Assembly: GCA_035513215.1 (NCBI GenBank)
Contig: DATKCK010000060.1
Span: forward strand, 1 to 19,899
From: DATCZB01 sp035513215
GTDB lineage: Bacteria > Pseudomonadota > Gammaproteobacteria > Steroidobacterales > Rariloculaceae
Length of the DNA stretch: 19,899 nucleotides
Direction: 5' to 3'
The notes under the pieces are model-generated. The model ran no database searches, was not told the DNA's origin, and was given only the letters and a program-made list of their open reading frames with translations. Made by a program: the position numbers and the translations under genes. The number at the start of each line of letters is the position of its first letter. Positions within the stretch are counted from its first letter, which is position 1. Positions 7,586-14,623 of this stretch are shown in pieces.

Positions 7586-8352
7586 AAACCATGACCGAGG
7601 ACCTGCCGTTGGAAATGGAGCTTCACAGTTACGTGGACGGAACGCTCGACGATGAGGCCATGGCGCGGATCGAGGAGTATCTGACCGGGCATCCCGAGGC
7701 TGCCGCTCGGGTTCGGGACTATCTCAAGCAAAAGGCGCAGATCGCGAGCTTCGGCAGGCGCATCGACGCGCGCGAGGCGCCCGGAGATCTCGCCGCACTG
7801 GAGCGGCAGCTGCTGCGCCGCCTCAAGCACCGCGGTCTCCTGCGCTGGCAGCGCCTGGCGGCCACGGCCGTGCTGATCACGGCCGGCTGGGTCGGCCACT
7901 CGCTATACCAGGAGCTCGCGGACGGGCCGAACTTCGCCGACGAGGTCGTGCAGGCCTACATGCTGACGACATCGGAGCCAGAGGAGATCATGCTGCTCTC
8001 GCCCGAGCGCATCGAGCGGTTGTTCGCGCGCATCGGCGAGATGGAGTATCTGCCTGACCTCAGCCGTTTCGGCTACGAGCCGATCGGCGCGCAACTCCTG
8101 CCGAGCGACGCCGGCGCGATGCTACACGTGCCGTACCGCAGCGCGAACGGCACCGTGCTCTCGTATTTTCTGCTGCACGACGAGGCCGAGAACGAAGTGC
8201 CACGGCACATCCTGCACAGGAACGGCGTCTCGCTGGCCTACTGGCAGCATGAGCACTCGCGCTACGCGGTCGCCGCGCTGCTCGAGGACGACGAGCTCAA
8301 CACGCTCACGGCCTACGTCGAGACAGCGCCGAATCTTTTCGCCACGCCTTAG
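7582..8352 (+). CDS. Membrane anti-sigma factor (COG5662/RsiW-like)
   Basis: This 256-residue single-pass protein is expected to hold the ECF sigma factor inactive. The N-terminal cytoplasmic part (LHSYVDGTLDDEAMARIEEYLTGHPEAAARV, about 14-44) has the usual anti-sigma helix pattern, but I see no Cys residues, so it lacks the HxxxCxxC zinc ligands. One membrane helix lies at about 91-108 (RLAATAVLITAGWVGHSL), placing some 145 C-terminal residues outside the cytoplasm. That domain (FGYEPIGAQLLPSDAGAMLHVPY.., then GVSLAYWQHEHSRYAVAALLEDDEL) resembles COG5662 proteins as I remember them. A second Met at 7591 is an alternative start. The ATG at 7582 overlaps the sigma stop codon by 4 nt. Confidence 0.85.
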   Translation: MKTMTEDLPLEMELHSYVDGTLDDEAMARIEEYLTGHPEAAARVRDYLKQKAQIASFGRRIDAREAPGDLAALERQLLRRLKHRGLLRWQRLAATAVLITAGWVGHSLYQELADGPNFADEVVQAYMLTTSEPEEIMLLSPERIERLFARIGEMEYLPDLSRFGYEPIGAQLLPSDAGAMLHVPYRSANGTVLSYFLLHDEAENEVPRHILHRNGVSLAYWQHEHSRYAVAALLEDDELNTLTAYVETAPNLFATP

Positions 8353-8380
8353 GGAATAAGCCCCCCGCTCGAGCGTACAT
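8353..8380 (+). promoter_or_regulatory. Putative ECF-type promoter of the Mrp antiporter operon
   Basis: GGAATAA (8353-8359) and GCGTACAT (8373-8380) are 13 nt apart, equal to GGAAT-N16-CGTA. Thirteen of the fifteen defined positions match the motif at 7029-7056, with the same spacing. It starts directly after the anti-sigma stop codon and would give a leader of about 40 nt to the short GTG reading frame at 8430. The inference is that the adjacent ECF sigma factor reads this promoter. Confidence 0.5.
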
Positions 8381-8429
8381 CTCCAGACGGGCGCGTCCCG
8401 TTACGCACTCACTCGGAGAGGACGCCAAC

Positions 8430-8468
8430 GTGAATTCGACGCAGAGCCTTGCTCTCGTTCCGGCATGA
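8430..8468 (+). CDS. Putative 12-codon leader ORF coupled to the Mrp operon
   Basis: A GTG codon 7 nt after a strong ribosome site (GGAGAGGA, 8415-8422) opens a 12-codon frame (VNSTQSLALVPA). Its TGA overlaps the ATG of the next gene as ATGA. The downstream ATG has no convincing ribosome site of its own, so translation of this leader may deliver ribosomes to the operon. The peptide has no recognised function and shows no run of one regulatory amino acid. Confidence 0.4.
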   Translation: MNSTQSLALVPA

Positions 8469-8764
8469 CAGAGCACGGAAACCATCGGGCGCGCACATCG
8501 GCGCGCGCGCTATCTCTCGTGACGCGAACCGCCGGCCGGCGCGCCGTCGTGCTGCTGCACGTGCTTGCGCTCCTCACCGTCGTGATCGAGCTGCACTTGC
8601 CTCTCGATTACGACGGTCATGGCGTCGAGCGCGTCGGCGCGCTCGACTTTCCGGCTTCCTATGCAATCTATGGCTTCACGGCCTGTGTCGCGCTCGTCCT
8701 GCTCGGGCGCTGGCTGCGCCGCGCGGTCATGCGCGGCGAAAACTACTATGACGGCGAACGCTGA
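8465..8764 (+). CDS. Small two-helix membrane protein, first gene of the Mrp operon
   Basis: This is a 99-residue protein with two membrane segments (about 28-45, VVLLHVLALLTVVIEL, and 68-87, YAIYGFTACVALVLLGRWL) and a charged C-terminus ending RRAVMRGENYYDGER. The pattern 'P.SYAIYGF.ACV.LVLLGR.LRR.VMR.ENYYD' is what I recall for unnamed small proteins encoded beside Mrp-like antiporter genes, so it is probably an accessory subunit. It starts within the stop of the short leader frame, and its own stop overlaps the next ATG (TGATG). The N-terminal ~25 residues are basic and poorly conserved-looking, so the true start could lie slightly downstream. Confidence 0.7.
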   Translation: MTEHGNHRARTSARALSLVTRTAGRRAVVLLHVLALLTVVIELHLPLDYDGHGVERVGALDFPASYAIYGFTACVALVLLGRWLRRAVMRGENYYDGER

Positions 8765-10500
8765 TGCGGACAGGCGGCCTCCCGTTGCCGGCATTGATCG
8801 ATGCCGGATGGACGATACCACCCTCGCTGATCTTCCTTGCCGCGGCGATTCTGACCGTGCTCTTCGCGCGCAGCCGGGGGCTTCAGCGCGCGGTCCTGAT
8901 CGGGGCGCCGATCGCGGGTCTCGTCAATCTCGTTTCGCTCGAGCCGGGCAGTGCCTGGACCTGGAGCGTCCTCGAGCTCGAGCTCGTGCAGCTTCGCGTC
9001 GATCGCCTGAGCCTCCTGTTCGGATTGCTGTTTCACATCGGCGCGGCGCTCGGGATCGTCTATGCCTTGCGCGTGCGCGACACGATGCAGCACGCCGCCG
9101 CGCTCGTCTACGCCGGCTGCGCGCTCGGCGCGGTCTTCGCCGGCGACCTGATCACGCTGTTCCTCTATTGGGAAGGCATGGCGCTCTCGTCGGCGCTCCT
9201 GGTCTGGGCCGGGCGCAAACCGGGCTCCTCCGGCGCGGGGCTGCGCTATCTCGTCATGCACCTTGGCTCGGGCCTGCTGCTTCTCGCCGGCGTGCTGATG
9301 CATTACCGGGCCACGGGCTCGCTCGCCTTCGATTTCATCGGCACGAACGCCGGCGCCGGCTGGCTTATGCTCGCGGCTTTCGGCATCAAGTGCGGCTTCC
9401 CGTTCGTGCACACCTGGATCACGGACGCCTACCCGCGATCGACGCCGAGCGGCACCGTGTTCCTGAGCATGTTCACAACCAAGGTCGCCGTCTATGCGCT
9501 CGCGCGCGGCTTTCCCGGAACGGAACTGCTCGTTCCGATCGGCACCGCGATGGCGCTCTTTCCGATCTTCTATGCCGTCATCGAGAACGATCTGCGCCGC
9601 GTGCTCGGCTACAGCATGATCAATCAGATCGGCTTCATGGTTGTCGGCATCGGCATCGGCACGGAGCTTGCGCTCGCGGGCGCCGTCGCCCATGCGTTCA
9701 ACGAGGTGATCTTCAAGGGGCTCTTGTTCATGACGATGGGCGCGGTGCTGCTGCGCGCCGGCCACGCGCTCGGCAGCGATCTCGGCGGGCTGTACAGGTC
9801 GATGCCGGTCACGACAGCCTGCTGCATCGTCGGCGCCGCATCGATCTCGGCGTTCCCGCTCGCGAGCGGGTTCGTCTCGAAATCGCTGATCATGACGGCC
9901 ATGCTCGAGGCCGGGCACGGCTGGCTCTGGCTCGGCCTTCTGTTCGCGTCGGCGGGCGTGTTTCACCATGCCGGCATCAAGATTCCGTACTTCGCGTTCT
10001 TCTCGCACGATTCGGGACTCAGGACGCGCGAAGCGCCGCCCTGCATGCTTGCGGCCATGATCGCCGCGGCCTTCGGCTGCCTCCTGATCGGCATGCGGCC
10101 GGATCTGCTGTACGCGCTGCTGCCCTGGCCCGTCGAATACGCTCCTTATACCTACGCGCATGTCGTCGCTCAGCTTCAGCTTCTCTTCTTCTCCGCGCTC
10201 GCGTTCGCCTGGCTCAAGCTTTCGGGCGTGTACCCGACCGAGCTTCGCTCGGTCAACCTCGACGCCGACTGGCTCTACCGCCGGCACGGACCGGCCCTCG
10301 CGCGAGGTGTCCTCGGCGCGACCTTGCGGGGCGCGGCGGCTTACGACGCGGCGCTCGCCCGCGTCAGGGCAGGCGCAAGACGAACGGTCGCGGAGAGCTT
10401 CGGGACCGCGCTGCGGCTTGCGAGCACGGGCCAGGCCGCGCTCCTGGTCGGGGCTTTGCTCTGCGGCTACGTGCTGCTTTACCTCTACGCGAGCGCCTGA
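8764..10500 (+). CDS. Mrp-type antiporter subunit, NuoM/MrpD-like (first of two)
   Basis: This is a 578-residue polytopic subunit of the proton-conducting antiporter family (Proton_antipo_M), related to complex I NuoL/M/N. Key ion-path residues are visible: E137 in YWEGMALSS (TM5), K209 in FGIKCGFPFVHTWITDAYP (TM7), K240 in MFTTKVAVYAL (TM8) and K373 in GFVSKSLIM (TM12). A region after about residue 470 forms an additional C-terminal extension with an amphipathic stretch and a last hydrophobic helix (AALLVGALLCGYVLLYLY). This extension is absent from the second D subunit of the operon. It overlaps the previous gene by one base, and MrpE follows 1 nt later. It is not a full MrpA, since the DUF4040 part is encoded separately at 11599. 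Confidence 0.88.
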   Translation: MRTGGLPLPALIDAGWTIPPSLIFLAAAILTVLFARSRGLQRAVLIGAPIAGLVNLVSLEPGSAWTWSVLELELVQLRVDRLSLLFGLLFHIGAALGIVYALRVRDTMQHAAALVYAGCALGAVFAGDLITLFLYWEGMALSSALLVWAGRKPGSSGAGLRYLVMHLGSGLLLLAGVLMHYRATGSLAFDFIGTNAGAGWLMLAAFGIKCGFPFVHTWITDAYPRSTPSGTVFLSMFTTKVAVYALARGFPGTELLVPIGTAMALFPIFYAVIENDLRRVLGYSMINQIGFMVVGIGIGTELALAGAVAHAFNEVIFKGLLFMTMGAVLLRAGHALGSDLGGLYRSMPVTTACCIVGAASISAFPLASGFVSKSLIMTAMLEAGHGWLWLGLLFASAGVFHHAGIKIPYFAFFSHDSGLRTREAPPCMLAAMIAAAFGCLLIGMRPDLLYALLPWPVEYAPYTYAHVVAQLQLLFFSALAFAWLKLSGVYPTELRSVNLDADWLYRRHGPALARGVLGATLRGAAAYDAALARVRAGARRTVAESFGTALRLASTGQAALLVGALLCGYVLLYLYASA

Positions 10501-10501
10501 G

Positions 10502-10996
10502 ATGAGCCTCGTCAGACCGCGTCGATTGATCGTCACCGCTGCGGTGCTCGCGGCTGCCTGGCTTGCCTGGTCCGGCCACTACACGCCGCTGCTGCTCGCG
10601 TTCGGGTTCGTCTCCTGCGCGTTGGTCGTCTGGCTCGCGGCGCGAACCGGATTTTTCGACGGCGACGTCTACTCGCTCTATCTCGGCCCCGGGCTCCCGC
10701 GCTACTGGACCCGGCTGCTCGCCGACATCGTTCGGGCCAACGCGGTGGTCGCGCGAATCGTCGTTTCGCGCCATCCGGCCGTCAGCCCGACGTTTACGAC
10801 CGTCGACGCGTCGGCGCTGTCGCCGGTTGCGCAGACCATAGTCGTCAACTCGATCACGCTGACGCCGGGCACGGTGTCGCTCAATGTCGAGGATGGACGA
10901 ATCGAGGTCCACTGCCTGACCCGCGCGATGGCCGAGGCTCTCGCCGGCGGCGGGGTCGTCGAGCGAGTCGCGCGGCTCGCGGGGGAGGGACGCTGA
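10502..10996 (+). CDS. mrpE: Na+/H+ antiporter subunit E
   Basis: This is a 164-residue MNHE-family membrane protein. Two N-terminal hydrophobic segments (LIVTAAVLAAAWLAW and LLLAFGFVSCALVVWLAA) are followed by YWTRLLADIVRANAVVARIVV and the soluble part with TIVVNSITLTPGTVSLNVEDGRIEVHCL, the most conserved MrpE motif. The ATG at 10502 lies 1 nt after the upstream stop. The frame is open much further upstream, but that part lies within the previous gene. It is needed for assembly of the Mrp complex in studied systems; here it starts the E-F-G block. Confidence 0.92.
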   Translation: MSLVRPRRLIVTAAVLAAAWLAWSGHYTPLLLAFGFVSCALVVWLAARTGFFDGDVYSLYLGPGLPRYWTRLLADIVRANAVVARIVVSRHPAVSPTFTTVDASALSPVAQTIVVNSITLTPGTVSLNVEDGRIEVHCLTRAMAEALAGGGVVERVARLAGEGR

Positions 10997-11280
10997 TGTA
11001 CTACGCCGCGAGCATCGCTCTGCTCGTCACGATGGCGCTCGCGCTTGCGCGCGCTCTCGCCGGGCCGACGCTGTTCGACCGTGTTCTCGCCGTCAACATG
11101 TTCGGCACCAAGACTGTCCTGCTGCTCTCGGTCGTCGCGCTACTGTACGAGCGGCCGGAGTTTCTCGATCTGGCGCTCGCATACGCGCTGATCAACTTCA
11201 TCGGCGTGCTCGCCGTGCTGCAGTTCGTGCAGAACTACGCGCTCAGACATCCGCGCGAGGAGCGGCCATGGGATACCTGA
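10996..11280 (+). CDS. mrpF: Na+/H+ antiporter subunit F
   Basis: This is a 94-residue, three-helix MrpF (MnhF) protein. The family signature GPTLFDRVLAVNMFGTK sits at about 29-45, followed by FLDLALAYALINFIGVLAVLQFV. It overlaps the MrpE stop as TGATG and is preceded by a good GGGGGAGGGA ribosome site. The protein belongs to the membrane part of the complex. Confidence 0.94.
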   Translation: MYYAASIALLVTMALALARALAGPTLFDRVLAVNMFGTKTVLLLSVVALLYERPEFLDLALAYALINFIGVLAVLQFVQNYALRHPREERPWDT

Positions 11281-11594
11281 GTCTTGCGGCCGATATCGTG
11301 AGCTGGGCGCTCCTCATCGGCGGCGGCCTGTTCGTCTTCATTGGCGGGCTCGGCGTGCTTCGCCTTCCGGATTTCTACACCCGCATCCACGCCGCCGGGC
11401 TCACCGACACGATGGGCACGATCCTCATCCTCGGCGGCGCGCTGCTGCAGGTGGGCTCGATTCTCGCCGCCGTCAAGCTCGCCGCGATTCTCGTCTTCCT
11501 GCTGCTGACCGGCCCGACGGCCACCTACGCGCTTGCGAACGCGGCTCGGCGCGCCGGCCAGGACCCGGACTGGCCGGCGCGCGGGGAGCGCTGA
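11268..11594 (+). CDS. mrpG: Na+/H+ antiporter subunit G
   Basis: This is a 108-residue MrpG (PhaG/MnhG) protein with three hydrophobic helices and the conserved LGVLRLPDFYTRIHAAGLTDTMGT motif at about residues 28-51. It starts inside the end of mrpF (13-nt overlap) behind a GAGGAG ribosome site. The last ~15 residues are hydrophilic and variable. Confidence 0.94.
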   Translation: MGYLSLAADIVSWALLIGGGLFVFIGGLGVLRLPDFYTRIHAAGLTDTMGTILILGGALLQVGSILAAVKLAAILVFLLLTGPTATYALANAARRAGQDPDWPARGER

Positions 11595-11598
11595 GCCG

Positions 11599-12585
11599 AT
11601 GGTCACCGTCTTCATCGTTTTTCTGCTGACGCTGCTCGTGATCACGGCGATCGGCATCGTGCGAACGCGCGATCTGTTCGCGGCCGTGATGCTGACCGGC
11701 ATTTTCAGCCTCGAGCTCGCGATCGTCTTCTTCCTGCTCGACGCGGCCGACGTCGCATTGACCGAGGCGGCCGTCGGCGCCGGCATCGCGACCGTGCTCC
11801 TGCTCGGCGCGCTCGCATTGACCGACGACCGCGAGCGCGGCCGCCGCATGCGCCGCGGGCTCGGCCTCGTCGTCGCCGCGGGCGCCGCGGCGAGCCTCGT
11901 CTATGCCAGCTTCGAGCAGCCGAGGCTCGGCGATCCGCTGGCGCCGGCGCATCAGCACGTCGCGCCATGGTACCTGGAGCAAACGCCGGAGCTCGTCGGC
12001 GTGCCTAATGTCGTTACCGCCGTGCTCGCGAGCTTTCGCGGCTACGACACGCTGGGCGAGCTCTTCGTGATCTTCACGGCCGCGATCGGCGTGCGTTTCA
12101 TTCTCGGCACGCGGCTCAGGACGCTGCGACACGGGGAGCTGCCCTCGGCCGACGAGAGCGGGCTGCGCAGCCACCTCGTGCCGGCCGTCGTCGGCCGGCT
12201 TCTGCTTCCGTTCATCGTGCTTTTCGGCCTCTACGTGCAGTTTCACGGCGACTACGGGCCCGGCGGCGGCTTTCAGGCCGGCGCGCTGATCGCGGCCGGT
12301 CTGATCCTCTACGCCATGCTGGCAGGCGAAGAGGCCGCCCTCAAGGCCGTTCCTCGTCCGATCCTGATGGGCATGACCGTCGCCGGCGTCCTGCTCTACA
12401 GCGCGGTCGGTGTCGCGGGCATGCTGCTCGGCGGCAACTTTCTCGACTACTCGGTGCTGCTCGCCGACCCGGTCGCCGGTCAGCATCTCGGCATTCTTCT
12501 GATCGAGCTCGGCGTCGGCATCACGGTCGCGGGCGCCTTGCTCTCGATCTTTCACGCCTTCGCGGCACACCGGACGGCACACTGA
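11599..12585 (+). CDS. mrpB: Fused MrpA C-terminal (DUF4040) and MrpB subunit
   Basis: This 328-residue membrane protein combines three modules. Residues ~1-75 form a DUF4040/MbhD-like segment with DAADVALTEAAVGAGIATVLLLGAL. Residues ~125-175 match the last part of MrpA/MbhE (PNVVTAVLASFRGYDTLGELFVIFTAAIGVRFIL). Residues ~195-325 form the MnhB domain (LLLPFIVLFGLYVQFHGDYGPGGGFQAGALIAAG). In Bacillus-type Mrp the first two belong to the large MrpA, while in membrane-bound hydrogenases they are separate MbhD and MbhE. Here they are fused to MrpB. The ATG at 11599, 4 nt after the mrpG stop and behind GGGGAG, is chosen; upstream codons lie inside mrpG. Confidence 0.88.
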   Translation: MVTVFIVFLLTLLVITAIGIVRTRDLFAAVMLTGIFSLELAIVFFLLDAADVALTEAAVGAGIATVLLLGALALTDDRERGRRMRRGLGLVVAAGAAASLVYASFEQPRLGDPLAPAHQHVAPWYLEQTPELVGVPNVVTAVLASFRGYDTLGELFVIFTAAIGVRFILGTRLRTLRHGELPSADESGLRSHLVPAVVGRLLLPFIVLFGLYVQFHGDYGPGGGFQAGALIAAGLILYAMLAGEEAALKAVPRPILMGMTVAGVLLYSAVGVAGMLLGGNFLDYSVLLADPVAGQHLGILLIELGVGITVAGALLSIFHAFAAHRTAH

Positions 12586-12941
12586 TGGAGTATCTCGGGC
12601 TCTACAACTACTGGGTCTTTGCCGTGCTGCTCGTCACGGGGCTCTATGCCGTCATCGTCAGCACGAATCTGCTCAAGAAGCTGCTCGGCATGTCGATCTT
12701 CCAGGCGGCTGTGTTCCTGCTCTACATCACGATGGATAAGATCGAGGGCGGCACGGCCCCGATCACGCGTGCCGGCGCGCCCGACCAGCTCTATTCGAAT
12801 CCGCTGCCGCAGGTCCTGATCCTGACCGCGATCGTGGTCGGCATCGCGACGCTGTCGCTGGGTCTTGCGATGGTCGTGCGCATCTACGACGACTACGGGA
12901 CGATCGACGAGCAGGAAATGGCGCGGAGGGATCGCGAATGA
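12585..12941 (+). CDS. mrpC: Na+/H+ antiporter subunit C (NuoK-like)
   Basis: This is a 118-residue three-helix subunit homologous to complex I NuoK. Conserved parts are YAVIVSTNLLKKLLGMSIFQAAVFLLYI (about 21-48) and DQLYSNPLPQVLILTAIVVGIATLSLGLAMV (about 67-97), the latter being the MrpC signature. It overlaps the previous stop by one base (TGATG), with no strong ribosome site, so translation is probably coupled. Confidence 0.94.
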   Translation: MEYLGLYNYWVFAVLLVTGLYAVIVSTNLLKKLLGMSIFQAAVFLLYITMDKIEGGTAPITRAGAPDQLYSNPLPQVLILTAIVVGIATLSLGLAMVVRIYDDYGTIDEQEMARRDRE

Positions 12942-14464
12942 ACGCGCTCGCCCCCCATCTTCCGGCGCTGCAGGTCGTCGTGCCGCTGCTCGCGGCGCCG
13001 CTCGTGCTGATGCTGCGCGCGCCGGGCCTTGCCTGGGCCGCGGCCGCGGCGACCTCGATCTGCGCATTCGCCATATCCGTGGCGCTCACGATCGCAAGCC
13101 TCGACTCGGGCCCGCTGAGCTACGCGCTCGGCTCCTGGGCGGCGCCCTACGGCATCGAGCTTCGCGTCGACGCCTTCTCGAGCCTCGTGCTCCTGATCGT
13201 GGCCGGCGCATCCTCGGTCGGTCTGCTCGTCGCCAGACCCGGCATCGATCGCGACATCGAGGCCGAGCGCCAGCCGACGTTCTACGCAGCCTGGCTGCTA
13301 GTGCTCGCCGGACTCGCGGGGATAGCGGTGGCCGGCGATGCCTTCAACATCTTCGTGTTCATGGAGATCTCCTCGCTCGCCACCTACGTCGTGATCGCGG
13401 GCGGGCGTGGCCGGCAGGCACTCGGGGCCGTCTTCAATTACCTGATCATGGGCACGATCGGCGCAACCTTCTATCTGATCGGCGTCGGCCTGATCTACAT
13501 GATGACCGGCACGCTGAATCTCGCCGACATGGCCGAGCGGATTCAGGCCGAGGCCGATCTGACACCCGTGCTCATCGCCGCGGGCTGCGTCATGGTCGGC
13601 CTTGCGATCAAGGCGGCCGTGTTTCCGCTGCACGGCTGGCTGCCGAATGCTTACACGTTCGCGCCCCACGCCGTCACGGTATTCATTGCCGCGTGCTCGA
13701 CGAAGGTCGCGCTCTACGCGCTTCTCCGGTTCAATTTCACCGTGCTGCCGGGCAGCCTCGCCGACTACGGCCCCCAGTTCACGCGCTTCGTGCTTCCGCT
13801 CGCGGTCGTGGCCATGCTCGCCGCTTCCGTAATCGCCGTGTTCCAGCGGCAGGTCAAGCGCATGCTTGCCTATTCGTCGATCGCGCAGATCGGCTACATG
13901 CTGCTCGGCGCGGGCATGCTTTCGATGGTCGGGCTAACCGCGGGCCTCCTGCACATGTTCAACCACGCGATCGCCAAAGGCGGTCTCTTCATCGCGCTGG
14001 CCTGCGTGGCCGCGCGGGGAATCGGCACCTCGCTCGACGAGATGGCGGGCGCCGCGCGGCGCATGCCGGTCACGATGGGTGCATTCGTCGTCGCGGGCTT
14101 GAGCCTGATCGGCGTGCCGGGGACGGCCGGCTTCATCAGCAAATGGCATTTGCTGCTCGGGGCGTTCGAGATGGGCCCGCAGGGCGCCTGGCTCGCCGTG
14201 CCGATGCTGCTGAGCTCGGTCGCGGCCGTCGTCTATCTCGGGCGCGTTGTCGAGGCGGCCTATTTCGGCAAGGCAGCGGAGCCCGTCGTCAGGGCCGAGG
14301 CGCCCATCTGGATGATCACGGTGCTGATCGGCATTGCCGCCGCCAACGTCTACTTCGGGATCAATCCGGGTGCCCTGCTCGAGATCGCCGGCGAGGCCGC
14401 GGGGGCGCTGTTGCCCGAGGAGGCGCCGTTCGAGCTCGCGCCGAGCCATCCGACCCAATCCTGA
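12938..14464 (+). CDS. mrpD: Na+/H+ antiporter subunit D (second NuoM-like subunit)
   Basis: This is a 508-residue Proton_antipo_M subunit and the last gene of the operon. The expected charged residues are present: E143 in FVFMEISSLATY, K225 in GLAIKAAVFPLHGWLPNAYTFAP, K256 in CSTKVALYALLRF and K402 in GFISKWHLLLGAF. The broken-helix region MLAYSSIAQIGYMLLG and the HMFNHAIAKGGLF helix are also clear. It overlaps mrpC by 4 nt (ATGA) behind a strong GGAGGGA site. It is a closer match to canonical MrpD than the 578-residue subunit encoded first. I see no hydrogenase or quinone-binding module genes in the window, so the complex is an antiporter and not a redox pump as far as visible. Confidence 0.94.
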   Translation: MNALAPHLPALQVVVPLLAAPLVLMLRAPGLAWAAAAATSICAFAISVALTIASLDSGPLSYALGSWAAPYGIELRVDAFSSLVLLIVAGASSVGLLVARPGIDRDIEAERQPTFYAAWLLVLAGLAGIAVAGDAFNIFVFMEISSLATYVVIAGGRGRQALGAVFNYLIMGTIGATFYLIGVGLIYMMTGTLNLADMAERIQAEADLTPVLIAAGCVMVGLAIKAAVFPLHGWLPNAYTFAPHAVTVFIAACSTKVALYALLRFNFTVLPGSLADYGPQFTRFVLPLAVVAMLAASVIAVFQRQVKRMLAYSSIAQIGYMLLGAGMLSMVGLTAGLLHMFNHAIAKGGLFIALACVAARGIGTSLDEMAGAARRMPVTMGAFVVAGLSLIGVPGTAGFISKWHLLLGAFEMGPQGAWLAVPMLLSSVAAVVYLGRVVEAAYFGKAAEPVVRAEAPIWMITVLIGIAAANVYFGINPGALLEIAGEAAGALLPEEAPFELAPSHPTQS

Positions 14465-14623
14465 GGTGGGCGGACTCGCGGAGGCAGCGCGGCCCGTGTC
14501 GACATAGGGACCCGAGGAACCCGCAAAAGAATGCCCGGGGTGTGACGCAGCTAACACTTTCCGTCTGCGCGCGACGAGAGAATCGCCCCAACCGCAGGGG
14601 AATGCGGTCCAGGGGAAGATACA

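Noticed and set aside
8386..8402. ACGGG-CGCGT-CCCGT hairpin as terminator of the sigma/anti-sigma operon
   Set aside because: The stem is only 5 bp with no T-run, and it lies downstream of the putative Mrp promoter.
8746..10536. 596-codon open frame on the minus strand opposite the NuoM-like subunit
   Set aside because: Highly charged, low-complexity antisense translation; the plus-strand membrane subunit has conserved catalytic residues.
14516..14540. GGAAC upstream of the cyclase gene as a third ECF promoter
   Set aside because: At the spacing seen in the other two motifs there is only a run of G, with no CGTA or CGTC element.
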